From NCBI GenBank assembly GCA_035610835.1, contig CM069458.1, positions 30,653,449 to 30,717,448 of the forward strand: 64,000 bases of DNA, read 5' to 3'. Below are positions 35,190-48,199 of this stretch, in pieces (position 1 is the first letter of the stretch; every line of letters starts with the position of its first letter). The notes under the pieces were generated by a model, which saw nothing but the letters and a program-made list of their open reading frames with translations, searched no databases and was not told where the DNA came from. The stretch comes from Ophiura sarsii. Taxonomy: Eukaryota > Echinodermata > Ophiuroidea > Amphilepidida > Ophiuridae. A program made the translations under genes and the position numbers.

Positions 35190-36390
35190 AATTTTATTAT
35201 TATTATTCAAGGTTTATTAAACAAATGTACATAGCAGCCAAAGGCTGAATTGCATAAATCTTACAATAAAAACAATTAAATACATACAAATGACACCAAT
35301 TAGATATATATATATACAAATAAATATATTACAAATAAAAAGGCAAGCAGTTAAAGGCAACAGCCAACAATTATACAGAGTCACTCAATGTACCATACAC
35401 CCTTACACTTTCGAAGCTTCTGCATTCCACAACCTGACCACTTTCGAAGCTTCTGCATTCCACAACCTGAATATGTACGGGATGGGACTTCTGGCATATC
35501 TCTGAGTACGAGCCTTGGGGACTGATAGGAGGTTAGAGTTACGCAAAGACCTGTCATTATCCTCCCCTCTTGTCTTAGGCACCCAGCTGCGGAATGCAGG
35601 AGTCTTCAAAAGCTTGTCCATGAACTGGAGGCAGATTTGCTCACGACGAGATCTAAGGTTGGTGAGCTGACACTGGTCAAGAGCATCTACATATGATTTA
35701 TAATGTTTCCCTAACATAATTCTGCAAGCACGATTTTGTATTCTCTCAAGGGCAGCATGCTGTTGTTGTGAAAGCCTAGAATGCCATGCAGGGACAGCAT
35801 ATTCAGTAAGAGGTCGAATAAAACCGATATATATATATATATGGTTATAAGATCTTTAATTGGTAACCCAAAACTTTTGAGCGTAGTTAACATGATGAAC
35901 AACCGCCCACTGGCCCGTTTGATGACATTAGAAATATGCACCCCCATTTAAGATCCTTAGATATCTTAACACCCAAAATCTTCACAATATCTGTGGTTTG
36001 CAGCTCCTCACCAGATAGACTCAGTGGTTCCTACATACAAGGACTTCGAGTAAATGAAACATCCATGTACATACATTTTTTTGGGTTGTGATTCATTCTA
36101 TTCAGGTCAGCCCATTCATCAAAATCTCTGAGGTTATCTTGAATAGAGGATTTTGCATTACGGAAGATATTCTCAACAATGGTCAATTCATCCACGTACT
36201 TGAGCGCTATCTTATTTGGTTCGCTAGAAAGAGCAGCGTCGTTTGCCTGCGCTACAAAAGTAGCCGGTCCTGTGAGTGTACCTTGTGGTACACCACCAAG
36301 GAGCTCAAGCCAAGGAGAAATATTATCCAAATACCTAACACACTGGGATCGCTGGGAGAGGAAACTGCAAATCCACGGGATAACTTTCCA
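35190..36390 (-). mobile_element. LINE reverse-transcriptase remnant (CR1/Jockey-like), minus strand
   Basis: On the minus strand, 36400 to 36031 encodes reverse-transcriptase blocks: GGVPQGTLTGP, then a decayed catalytic box KYVDELTI where YxDD is expected, then FDEWADLNRMNHNPKKC. After breaks, 35947-35403 encodes the thumb and C-terminal part (LQRIQNRACRIMLGKHYKSY-like, NLRSRREQICLQFMDKLLKTP, RLWNAEASKV). The 3' end at about 35190-35215 has (ATT)n. Several frameshifts and stops make it inactive. It sits inside a copy of the AGAGCGTGTTTCTAC MITE (flanks at 35042-35140 and 36384-36413 match 16067-16235). Confidence 0.82.
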
Positions 36391-36413
36391 GTGCCCCAGT
36401 AGAAACACGCTCA

Positions 36414-38678
36414 TAGTGAATTGTACGTCAATAGGTGTCTTCAATTTGTGTTGGTCACTTTGTATATGACAAGACGATGCATCTTTCAGCAACTACTAAT
36501 CAATAGTCGATGCTAGAAATGGGTCATAACTTTACTGTATTTATTAGAGTATTGGACTGTATACGGGGATTCTGTTTAATTGCCTGGAAATGTGGCCCCA
36601 ATCGCCAGTAGTGCGAAGTACAGCGAATGCCCTTATAACATGCATAAGTACCTAAACGATTTGATGCTTGGATAACAAGTCCTATATACACCTGAATTAT
36701 AAGTCAAGTATAAAGTATGTTTAAAGGCAATCTGAATCAGGTGCATGGCCAGGTAAATGGCTGCCGAATTAAAACCGGAAATTAAACGTATCGAGTTCTT
36801 CTTAACGTAGTTATTTCGACTTGAAATTCTGCCTCTCGTGTGAGTGTGTATCAAATGTTAGTTGGTTCTTACAAGTACTACGTAAAGTATATACAAAGGA
36901 AACAGTCCGTATTCAAGAGCTCTGTATATCTTGACACAGTATGCGGATCGGTATGACCGAGATACGGGTAATATCTATTCAAATATAGCTTGAGATGTGC
37001 GCTTATGCTTTCAATCTATCGGTTGATGGTGTTTCGACGTCCCTGGCATATGGCGTCTCATGTTGTTGAAGCTGTTACGCAAAATAAACATTTTAGTGCT
37101 AGGCTAAAAGGCAGATAAGAAGAAAATGAGTAAACCCAATTTGTGACTGAATCTAAATTGCGCTATGCATTAAATATTAATATACGCATGTAAGTGGTAG
37201 TTTGAATTTCTGAAGTAACAAAATTGTCCAGATTGAAAATCCCATTTTGCATAGTGTTTCCATTGGACACAGTTTCTTTTTATCTTTTAACTGAAACAAA
37301 TCCTTTTGCAAGTTTGAAAGCGTTCGAAATACCCACAACACTTGAACTAGCGTAGGTTGGACCTAACAATAGATCAAGCCCTTCTCATAAAATGTCCACC
37401 AACCTCTTTTTTAACCACATTGTTTAATGGAGGTTTACTACAGGAAAAGCAAAATTGGCTATATGATAACTTCTCTCAAGGAGGGGGTTTTGGGGTAGCA
37501 ATGATCCATATTTAGCTTGACTCATAAGGGGCGATATCCAAACTCTACAGTGATTTTAAAGCATTTTTCTAGCGATTTTACAACGATATTCCAACGGTAT
37601 TTCGTTCTATTGTTAAAAGCATCGGAAAAAGATCGGTGATTAACTAGAAACCTCTCTACTTATCTGGCGTTAACAATAGAACTATTGTAGTACTCTCGAT
37701 GGCTGCATTAGTGAAGCAGACAGATCAAAGGCGCAAGGAAGGTTGTGTTATATTCTTTAAGAAATACTATAATATAGTATTTCTTACACCCACCACATCA
37801 TGGAATTACAGATAAGCAACGTCCGTCATTTAATCAAACATTTATTTGATTGGTTATCTTTTTATTTAACGTCTATTCAGGCATGTCAGGATCAGGAGTA
37901 TCATCGTCTAGTCACATAGATCGGCGTGCAGAACAACAAACTTTAACCAGGAAATTGACATTTAAAATCAATCGCGTCGTGCGTTTTGCCGATCTTGCCT
38001 CTAAACGTGATGAAAAATACACGATTAGTAGTAGAGTAGCCTATATATTTAGATTTGTCAAGATGGTGCGTGGTTTATTTAACTCAAAATCTGAGATTAA
38101 TGCGCCGCGCTGCTCAATCAACGATTTACATCTTGGAACACTATAGGCTAATGTACTGACATAACTATGCACTACGGGTTTTTGGGTACTATATTAAACT
38201 TGGATACAACATGCTGCATTTGACTCGAGGGAGATTATGTTTAAAAGGGTCTGATGCAATTCCAGCTGAGTTGACTAAGTCCGCTGGAAATCAATCTTCC
38301 TAAGAGTATCGTATTGTTGGGTTTTGACGGACTTTCTATGCTATGTTGCATACGACATACAACGCACTTAGCCGGCGAAATGAAAGGGACTCACAAATCC
38401 CCCATGAAAGCAATGGCGATCAACGAAAAGAAAACATGCCGATAGTGTTTGAATAGAAGAGATTGAAATGGGTTGATAATATGGTTTACGGTGACAATTG
38501 AATCCTTGAAAGATCAGGAATGCTGTTATGACATGTTTTATGTTTCATGGGGCCATTTCCCCACCATTTTCAGTTCAGTTACTGGATTAGTCTTTGTTAC
38601 GTGACACATATTCTTTACAAGTGAACTTCACATTCGAATCACTTGAAAAGTCCCGAATTTATCGGTGAATAAAACATA
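36414..38678. other. Intron 2, no recognised gene
   Basis: AT-rich, with short frames (for example 37850-38146, 98 codons) lacking any family signature. About 37750-37790 is a small inverted repeat around ttctttaagaaatactataa. Nothing else supported. Confidence 0.5.
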
Positions 38679-40383
38679 CAGGGTGTATCAGAATGATCTA
38701 TACCGAACAAATAGTCTTTCAAATTTAAACATTTGCGATATGATGGTGGAAATGTTTCCTACCTTTTCCGTTTATTTCAATGAGATTTGTTCCGCTGTGG
38801 CAAGACATAGTCGAAAAACGTATTTTCATATTTTTGCTCACATAATTCATCTTTACGGCCATGTGTTTTGAACTCGCCACCCTTCCCGTTGCATGTCCAG
38901 ATTTTTACATTTTACACCATCTGAGATTCGAATTAGCATATCGCAATAACTACTTGTTCTACCCCATATAAAGTATATATTTTCTGAACGGTAATCTCAC
39001 AAGGAATCCAAATAAGCTACTGGAATTTAAATATGACCTAATCGTAACATGTTGTGATTAAGAGTTTTCAAAATATATCGACTTTTTCATATTTTGATTA
39101 AAGCTCAATAATAATTGTATACTGATCCCAATCATAATTTTACTATGCATATTAGTTTCTCCTGCAATTACCCATCAGAAGAAGAAAAAAATGATTGTCA
39201 ATGGTAACTTGTTGAAATATACTATATCGGGAAGTAAATGAGCACAAACGGTCAAATTTCATATTTATTAGTGTTTACAAGTATATTCTTTGGGTGTATG
39301 CACCCTATCCTGATTTAAACGTCATTTTTGAATTCCCCTATTTGAGAGCTTTCCAAAAATGTATAATTTTGCTATCATCGGTTGAATACTTTTGTTGATA
39401 TAGTCATGTATGTAAAACCGATGAATTAGGGCACTGTGTAGCGAATAGGGAGAAAGCCAAGTACAATGCAATCGAATCATGATTACAATTGTTACATAAT
39501 AGTTGTCACGTTTATGTAAGCAGAATCTTATAGAATATAAAATAATCTATAAAATGAGAGCAAAATCATATTTGTACCATACAGGGATGAGGAGTTATGG
39601 TTAATTGAATGTAGAATTGGGAACGTTTCCAGTATATTCCCCATAGAGATTGTATACAACGCCACCGTCACCGCCGCCACCCAACCGCCACCACCCCTGA
39701 CTTTCACAATATAATCAATCATATATCATCCAATCAGTTATAGAAATACCTGATATTTTTACACAATGTAGCGAAATAAATAGGCTTTCAAATGACACGT
39801 AAATCATAGCTCTACCACATTTAGTTGTTGAGTTAATAGAGAGAGATGGATGATTCGTCACCAAAAATGCAACGCCGCCCCCGGGACGCCGCCACCCTTT
39901 TTGGGTGGTGAGTTAAAAACACATGGCCTTACAGCTATTCTCTGCAGCAATACCAGCATTGCAAACAATGAACCCCCACCTCATAAGTTATGTTCAAAAC
40001 TCCCGCCAAAGAAAGGAAGGTTAAAAGCACTCAAGCAAAACAAATCCTGCCCTATTCAATAAAAGCTTTGATTTCTATGCACACAACAATCGATTGTTAT
40101 CAAAAACATAATTAAAATAAAAAGGGTGCAATAATAATGCGAATAACATTTCAGAAATAATTTAATGTTTAAAAGGGTTAGTGACTTTAGATTTCATAAT
40201 GGATCATTTCGTTACAAAAAAGTCTGTTTTTCCATCAGAAATGTCCGATTTTCGAAATATAAAGTTCCAAGGAAAGCTGGGCGTTTGCGCAAACTATATA
40301 TGAAAATGATTTGGACAATATCTATAAAGTTCATACCGAAAAAAATCGTATTACCTCGGTTTAAATCATTCTAAGACACCCTG
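38679..40383. mobile_element. 1.7-kb mariner-like element with TA duplication
   Basis: Left cagggtgtatcagaatgatc (after TA 38677-38678) and right end 40355-40383, whose complement reads cagggtgtcttagaatgatt and is followed by TA 40384-40385. The repeats continue inward with accgaa/aaccg words. No transposase catalytic motif is recognisable in the frames inside (for example 38665-38871, 40165-40374), so it is decayed or non-autonomous. Confidence 0.72.
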
Positions 40384-40385
40384 TA

Positions 40386-41241
40386 CAAATCAACGAATAA
40401 GACTGTTTATAAACCAGTTTTTATTGGACATTGGACAAATTCTCAGCATGATGCTTTTGATGCTGTATTATTCGTTCTACTTTAAGTTCTTTGATCCCGT
40501 GTAATTGAAAGGCAATTGCAAGTTTCATCAAGATGACTGTATTTGGCGTAATAAAATCTAAACTCACCGGCGCGCGATGATTAAAGTACCTTCAAAGCCG
40601 GAGTTTCGGAGAGCTTTTAGTTAGAATTAGTGCTTACAGCCTTGAACATAGTAGGTTAAAGTACTCTGCTATGCATGCTATGGCAAGTAAAATTGGTTTT
40701 AAAAAGTCTTTGTCGGTATACAAGGCAAAACAAAATGACATCATAAGTCATCTCGTATTATCGCGCCCAGATATGCTAATGGTAATGCTTTCGGTATGTG
40801 TGAGGGACACAATGTTCTAGAACAACATTTTCACAAGTGGCATGGATGTTAATTAATTGGACGCAAAGTGGATACATGTTTATAGACGTAACACATTTAT
40901 ATTAGTAAGGCCAGCACCATGTGGGTTGAGACCAGATCTTATAATATATGTACGTAAATACATTAAATGTCAGACGGTCATAGTACTGTAGCAAAAAAAA
41001 CCGGTTGGGGGCAACCATGACGAGAGGACGTACTTTAGAAACCGATATTTGTTTATGTGAAACGGGTGTGTATTTAACCGTTTTCTCACTCATATGGCCG
41101 AGAAAAATATATTTTGATCGAAATAAATATCCATTTGTTAAGCTTGAACGTTGTTATAGTCCGCATATAACAAGAGCGGATCCTGTGTCTATGTGTAAGA
41201 TCCAATAAATCTCGATCCGAATACGTGTTAGGCACAAAGCA
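40386..41241. other. Intron 2, no recognised feature
   Basis: Nothing I can identify. Short frames on both strands at 40902-41208 overlap each other and carry no motif. Confidence 0.5.
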
Positions 41242-43342
41242 TCATTAACGAGGGTCATTCAATAAGTCGTACCTCCTCCCCCATAACTTCGCTAATACAT
41301 AAGCTATAGCCATTTAGAATTTGACTGATTGTAACTCCATGTCCTGTGCTACACATCCGAGTAACGTGGATTTTATATCTGACTGGTACTGTCAAATTTA
41401 CAGCGCGATAGAGTGATGGAAATGGAAAAAAATACACTAAAAATATGTGCAAGATTTGCCGTTTTCTCGAAGAGTTGCAGGTACACGTTCAAATGACGTT
41501 TTAATCATTGGTTATGGTTAATGGTAAACAACACATATAAACATAATACAATATAATCATTATATTCACAAGGTTAGAAGCAATATAAAATCTTTTCTTG
41601 CAGCAGACACATAAATTGATATGCCAGTGGCAAAAACCAGATTGTGCTATAAATCATACTGTGTCTGGGTTGCACTGATCATGCAATTAATAGTGAGACC
41701 TCAAAGGGTCAAATACTATTGACATTTCATCAAAGGTTTTTTTATGATTGTAACCTTCAAACGTCGTCTCTTTTGGAATTCTTCCATTCACCCCTTTTCC
41801 TTGAAGAGCTCTGAAGACCTTTTTGAATCAAAAATATGACTTTTGCAGCAGGAGTATTGACATTGGTGGTAATGGCTCTTGACTGGTAATGGCTAAACAG
41901 ATGGAATGTTTATCCAACAATCAGCTGTATGCAGATGGTTCAGAGTCATTAACAAATCAATCAGCAATATTTATCGTTTAACGTGACTTAAAGGTGTATT
42001 ATACGTCTCTTTGTGTTGACCAATATAAAAGAGCACAATTAAGATATTTTGCAATTTTGACCTATTTTTGTTGCACTAAACAGGCACAGAACACCATTAA
42101 CGAGGGTCATTCAATAAGTTTCATATCCTCCCTCATAAATTTGATAATACATAAGCTATAGCCATTTGGAAATTCCCTGATTGGAACTCCATGTCCTAGC
42201 TACACATCCAAGTAACATGGATTTGATATCTGACTGGTACTGTCAAATTTACAGAGCGACTTAGAGTGATGGAAATGGAAAAAATACACTAAAAATATGT
42301 GCAAGATTTACCCTTTTCTCGATGAGTTGCAGGTACACGTTTTAATCACTGGTTATGGTTAATGGTAAACAACACCTATCTGCCTATAAACATAATACAA
42401 TATAATCATTATATTCACAAGGTTAGAAGCAATATGAACTCTTGTCTTGCAGCAGACACATAAATCGATATGCCAGTGGCAAATACCAGATTGTGCTATA
42501 AATCATACTGTGTCTGGGTTGCACTGATCATGCAATTAATAGTGTGACCTCAAAGGGTAAATTTCAAATACTTTTGACATTTCATCCGAGGTTTTTTATG
42601 ATTGTAACCTTCAAACATCTTCTCTTCAGTGGAGTTGGAAGTCAACCCCCTTTCAATGACGAGCTCTGAAGACCTTTGTGAAAGAAATATATCACTTTAA
42701 CACATGTCAAAAATTGTACAGCACTAATTTGCTCAAAACAGGTTGAAGCGCCTATTGTACTCTATAACCAGGGCCAAAAAACTCGGTATTGCATTGATGC
42801 AGGGAAGTGTGAAAACGTGCACTATGATGCAAAAGGGTGGAGTCTCCGTAAATGAGTGTGCACTCAAGAAGAGCTCGTATAGCAACCGGTCTGAGTAGCT
42901 GTGTACTCGGGCGCTCAGTTTAGTGGCCGGCTAATGTGAACAACATAGTGGTGTGTGTGCGCCTAATGAGCAGGAGTATTGACATGGGTGGTGATGGCCC
43001 TTAACTGGTAATGGCTAAACAGACGGAATGTTTCTCCAACAAATCAGCCGTATTCAGATGGTTCAGAGTCTTTTCAAATCAATCTGCAATATTTAGAAAG
43101 TTTAACGTGAATGAAAGGTGTATTATACGTATTTCAGAGTTGACCAATATTGATAAGCACAATTGAGATGTTTTGCATTTTCGGTCGCTTCCGATCCGTT
43201 GCACTAAGCAAAGATAAGCGGGCATCAACATGATCAATGCACATGCATATCAAAGCAAGACAGGTATCAAGTAACGAGGGAGGAGGAGGTTACAAGTTAC
43301 GAGGGAGGAGGAGGTACTAGAACTTATGGAATGACCCTCGTA
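41242..43342. mobile_element. Mariner-like element with two left ends (ACGAGGGTCATTCAATAAGT)
   Basis: Left ends at about 41244 and 42099 and an inverted right end (cttatggaatgaccctcgta) at about 43321-43342. The two left-end modules (41242-42090 and 42098-42760) are tandem relatives sharing long stretches such as agctatagccattt and tcatgcaattaatagtg. No transposase is recognisable. About 43262-43320 holds a duplicated cgagggaggaggaggt word. The same organisation recurs, inverted, at 61990-64000. Confidence 0.7.
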
Positions 43343-44335
43343 CACCATCTACAGCTTGATGGAACGCTCTTCCTTGTAGTGTCAGACACCTTCAAATGGA
43401 AGGTTATTCGTTAATTTTGCGCCAATCCGTCATCATAGCCCTATATGACAACCTGACGGATAATAATAATCAATTTATACAGCACCTGAAACTTGCCGTT
43501 GTCGATTATATTTTATTAACAGTTGTAGGTTTTTTCTCTTTCTCTCTTTGCAGCTGATCCAACAGAAGAACCAGAAACAAAAAGCTCTGGCTGGTTGACC
43601 TGGATGGGAACGTTTTTCGCCATAATCGTAGCCGTCATTATCGTGATCTTCGTCATCCTATCTCTCATAGCCTGTTGCTGTTGTCGCGATAAAGCCTTCG
43701 ACGCCGTCAGAGCCGATCCCAATTACGTGGGGAGGATGGCCCCCGGATGTAACAGCAGCGATGAAGTAGACTCCAGTCAGTCGTCTTGCACTAGTCGCGA
43801 GGATTCCGTTGAGCTCGGTTTGAGAGCGTATTCCTCGAGTTGTACGGGATCGTCGTCCGCGGCAGATCCCACACCCGGTGGTAGCACTAGACTTTTATAC
43901 GGCTATTCACCGGAACCGCAGCATTTTGGTGGCCAGCATCCTAGTAATCAGAGACAACATCCTAGTACTCAGAGACACCTATCAAATATGTACTCTTTTC
44001 ATCCCGGACCGTCGGACTATACAAAAACACAGAATTATAATGATTTTAAAATGAGAGATTTATACGCCGCAAACTTTTCCGACAGGACTGTGGCGTATCA
44101 CGCCGGACAAGTCGACTTGCCACCAGAAATTGAATGCCGATAACCAATAGAAGTTTTAGATAGTCATTGTTTTATATATATATAAATATTAAATGTTATG
44201 TTATTGCACACTGATGTTTTAAACAAAGATATACAGATATACAATAGCACTCGTACATCTACAGATATCTGTGCAGCTGTTTGCACAACAATTGTCTCAT
44301 TTCAAAGCGACAACACGATAATGAAGGATTATTTT
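41352..44335 (+). repeat. Arm 1 of a ~3-kb inverted segmental duplication carrying the terminal exon
   Basis: The stretch matches the reverse complement of 61005-64000, including intronic sequence with terminal-repeat elements, the splice acceptor, the whole last exon and about 190 bases after the stop. Similarity fades after about 44335. On the other side it is still good where the window ends (64000 pairs with about 41352), so the true left limit of this arm is unknown. The two arms are separated by about 16.7 kb. Confidence 0.88.
43554..44143 (+). CDS. Terminal exon: stalk, transmembrane helix and cytoplasmic tail of the receptor
   Basis: Seen: the acceptor is a long pyrimidine tract ending ctctctttgcag (43553). 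The exon enters in phase 1 and runs 195 residues to TAA at 44141. A short acidic stalk is followed by a hydrophobic helix rich in Ile and Val (about 43605-43672). Four consecutive cysteines come next (43673-43684) and then a basic residue, a typical juxtamembrane palmitoylation cluster. The ~150-residue tail is rich in Ser, Gln and His, with a DPNY motif at 43715-43726 and several other tyrosines. It ends Glu-Cys-Arg, so no classical C-terminal PDZ ligand is seen. Inferred: type I topology with CUB and LDLa outside, and a tail for adaptor binding or trafficking. Spacing and phase show it belongs with the two exons upstream. A near-identical inverted copy lies at 61187-61778. Confidence 0.87.
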
Positions 44336-46100
44336 AGTCAATTCATGTTTTGCAATCTTCAGTTTATTCGGTTGTTGAGATGTATATTTTAAAGCTTTAC
44401 TGCACCTTATCCACTGATGTTGGTAATCCATTTTCAAATTGGCGATAAGGAATCTGCCAGTCATCGTACATTTGTATGTGGAAAGATACAGAGGGGTGTG
44501 ACCCAAGGAACATTCCCGAGATTGTTTCATTGAATCAACAGATACGATGACATGTTGAAAAGAGCGCATTTGTACAGGTCATTCGCGGCTTCATGCATGG
44601 AAATGTGTAATTCATTGATAAACTGTTCAAAGCTGTGAAGTCTTTATCTTTCGCAACAAATCCCATATCATTTAAACGACGGCGCATTCGTTATGATTGG
44701 TCAGATATGGTTCAGCTGGTATCTTAATTGGAGGCTATCGGACAAATGACGATCCACTACTGCGTTTAAACACTTGATTTGTGTAATTTTGCATCTTTCG
44801 CTAGTCAAATTGGCTGGGGTGCCCTTCCATAAACTGAATTGCTTCGTTTCACGTCTGTCAAAGAAATATTTCCACACCTTTTTTCCACACAATTACCTCT
44901 ATCGACGTTATCATCATCATGCCAATAATATCTTCGCAGTACAGTGGTGTTACATATTGTTGCGGTGGTGTGTTTTCGCCACGTAGGAGTTTTAGTGGTG
45001 TTAATATTTAACTTAACATTTTATGACCAAGGAGTAGGAGTTATTATATAAGTCCTTGCTATAACTTAGGTGATCAGTTCAGTAAGTGCTGTTTGAAATA
45101 CTGAATGACAGAAAATATCGACCGAGGAATTATACGAATTAGTGCTGTGGCGTTCATTTCCTCGTTTGGGCATGTGAGAAAGCGATGTAAATGTTGTGTG
45201 AGAAATGTATGAGTGTTGAGTGTGCGAATGATCACCATGATTAACATGAGCGAAAGGTTATACGAGCTTGATAACCCCTTAAAAGTCTAATAATGAGGTC
45301 GCCATGCTCTCGAACAACGACACTCCTGTGAATCAATTATCATACACTTCGAGCAATGTATCTATTAAAACATATTCATATATAAAACCATAATTGAAAT
45401 ATAATATTATACATTAGTGTACATCGAATTGAATTCACAAGAATGTAGATTATATACATAGTATTTTAAACACTGACCACGTATGTGATATTAGCGAACC
45501 ATTGATAATATGGAATGGTACGATGTTATTATATCACTCTCGTCATCCTGAACTACAGGATCGCTAAAGTGATGCTACAATGTAATGTCATTGACGCACT
45601 GATCGTAAGGCATCTCAGTCTGCTGGCACAGGGAGTTATAAAATAAATTAAAATGTTCCTTGAGGTTTATAGAATACAACCTAAGTGGACATACTTGCCA
45701 ACTTGCATATTAAATTGACCTTTGATCTCGATTTAGGGTCAGAGGTCACATGTATTTCAATGAGACATCAATATCTAAATTAGCATGGTAAACAAAATAA
45801 AAAACGGGCAATTGACCATAAAAATTATATAATATTGTTGGACTGTAGAAGAAAAAAAGGTAAGAACAACTTTGATCGTTGTTCAATAGTTTTTGACCTA
45901 TAACCTTTTGATAAATGGGCAAAAATAGCCCGGAAAAATAGGATTGCCTGCCAGAGTTTGTCTCAAATCAACAGAGGGTGTCCAAAATGTCAAAAAAGGT
46001 GACGTCCTCTATACTTCTAGGTTGTACAAACGCTTTACATGCATGCATATCCATATTGGTTTATTGAATGAAATGGACTAAACCCTGGTCAGGTTAGGTT
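44144..46100. other. 3' untranslated and downstream sequence of the receptor gene
   Basis: The first ~190 bases are shared with the inverted copy. A possible poly(A) signal aataaa lies at 45642-45647, but nothing proves which signal is used. Near 45960-46020 there is a right-end repeat related to 3009-3057. No other gene seen. Confidence 0.45.
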
Positions 46101-46299
46101 AATGTGTCAGATACTTGTAACATAAACTGTTAGAGTACATCCCCACTCAAGTCGGCGGAAATTCGCGGTGTACAAAAATAGTTGTATATCAATTTCAAAT
46201 ATAAATGCAGCTGCAGGTACTAGCATGACAGCTTACAATGGTTTAAAAAGACAATGTTATTCATACTTCTGGAGTTCAATATCAAATTAGCCCCTGGGC

Positions 46300-47400
46300 G
46301 ACGAAAAAAAAACCATGTTATTGTATAACAAATTGAATTAAATTGAATTGAATTGAATGTTCTACGGGCAAACGGACCTATCAGGTAGGGTCGGTCGGGC
46401 GTTTTGTTTTGCTTGTTTGTTTTCTCCAACATACCGGGAAATTTTGGTGAACTTTAGGCAATATTTGAGAGAAAAAATTGAACACAAATTTCAGCATCAA
46501 AAATCACAAATTTCTCAACAACAAACAATTGGGAAAATTCGAGGGGGGAAATGGGTCGGTCGGGCCGTAGAACAGGGGTGGGGTTTTCGTCGCCTTATCA
46601 ACACAGATAGGTTCTTTCGAGCGCGCTTATTGCATATCTGATGGTTTTTTTACAGTCATATCCAAATTGACGTAGCTTGTCATCAAATATCGTCGGTGGA
46701 ATTACATAATGACGTTTGGTTAATTTGTGTTAATTATGTGACGTTTGGTTAATTTGTGTCAATTATGTGATTTTTGGCCTATTTGTTTTAAATGTCGTTT
46801 GAGTCTTCAATTTTACCAAATCCCAAAGGCTGCAATTTATAAATGAGTAAATAATCAATTAATTTGTTGTATGGGAAAGAAATCTTGGTTTTACATAGTG
46901 ACGTATATTCCATACGCCACTTTAATACTTTACTAACAATAACAAAGTTTAGCAAACCGATATCGGAAATCAAAAATGTTGTTTTACATAGTGACGTTTA
47001 TTGCATCGCCACTTTACGAGGCTACTAGAAATGCAGAAAATGAAAGATAATGGTATTGTATACTGATGTTAAGTATATATACGCCAATTTTAGCAAGCTA
47101 GTTTGCCATGACAAATACATATTATATTTAAAAAATCGTTTAACATAGTGACGTATAACGTTGGAGCCATTTTTTGACAGGCTGTAATTGTTCCTTTAAA
47201 ATATATGAGGTTATGATCGGAACGTTTTGCTGCCATTTGTATTTTATTACTTTGAAATAAAATGAAGATTTTAGCAACACTCTGTCATAAATTGGTATCC
47301 CCTTCAAACCCGGTTTTACTCGGAAATCTATTTTTTCTGTTTTTCGCACTATACCTCACTATGTAATACCAATGACGATATGAGCGTATTTTTAAACTAT
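46300..47400. repeat. Repetitive intergenic DNA with ggtcggtcggg and tttacatagtgacgt motifs
   Basis: 46370-46640 carries ggtcggtcggg words; frames across it are not convincing genes. About 46705-46775 is a ~36-bp tandem (taatttgtgttaattatgtg). The word catagtgacgt followed by a gccac or gcca word recurs at about 46894, 46985 and 47147, with a complement near 47350. Confidence 0.5.
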
Positions 47401-47662
47401 TACGTATAATATTCTCAAATTACTAAAACTTAAAAATAAGCACTGGTCATTAAGAGTAAATTCAATAGACGTAAATCAATAAAACATGGCCAACTTGTTG
47501 TTGTCCTGAACAGCAATGTATAGAAATGTGTCTGCGTTTCTTTTTCGTCTACATACCACGTCAATTTCCAAGAGTCTGTTATATTAAAATGAGTTAACAT
47601 GTTTGTAGCTACTATACAGTTGTACTACAGTTGGTCGATTTCTTATAACACCCTACTGAATG

Positions 47663-47705
47663 AACTCTAATCCTAACCCTGTCCTTAACCCTAACCGTAA
47701 CTTTA
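47663..47705. repeat. Short degenerate telomere-like (CCCTAA) stretch
   Basis: ctaatcctaaccctgtcctt and then aaccctaaccgtaac: about six degenerate CCTAA units, too short and imperfect for a telomere. Confidence 0.5.
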
Positions 47706-47965
47706 ATACAATACAATACACTACAACTTTAAGGTGTCAGTAAAGAGGTCAAACTCGATTAGCCTCGCTATAAACCTTTCATGAAAAACAAAAGCATATA
47801 AATAAGGTACAAATAAAGTTGAAATTTCACCAAAAACTTCCCGACATTTTTGAAGAAGAAAAAAAGAAGTCCAACCGACCGACCGTAGAAGAGAAGTCCA
47901 TTTGCCCGTACAACATTGTACGGCAAGATTTTTTTCGTCGCCTAATGGTACGCTCATTAACTGTA

Positions 47966-48199
47966 CACTCTTAAAAAGGGTGCTTCAGGTGTTCTTTGAA
48001 CCCTCAGGGTTTAAAGTTCTTTTATTTTAAAGAACCCCCAAAACTTCTGTAAAGAACCTTTAAAGGTTCTAAAGACGCATTTTTCGTTCTTTTTGAACTA
48101 TAAAAGGTTCTTTTTGGAACCTTTAATGGTGTTATAAAGGGCTCCATATACAGGACACGACAGCCACGAACCCCCGAAGCACCCTTTTTTCTAAGAGTG
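47966..48199. mobile_element. 234-bp MITE, CACTCTTAGAAAAAAGGGTG family
   Basis: Left cactcttaaaaagggtgctt and right gcacccttttttctaagagtg are inverted and flanked by TA at 47964-47965 and 48200-48201. The interior is made of ggttct/agaacc inverted words. A relative is at 58502-58768. Confidence 0.72.

Noticed and set aside
43516..43722. Minus-strand frame across the terminal exon (repeated at 61610-61816)
   Set aside because: Antisense shadow of the receptor exon; the sense frame has splice sites and a membrane helix.
47663..47705. True telomere
   Set aside because: Only about six degenerate CCTAA units flanked by ordinary repeats on both sides.
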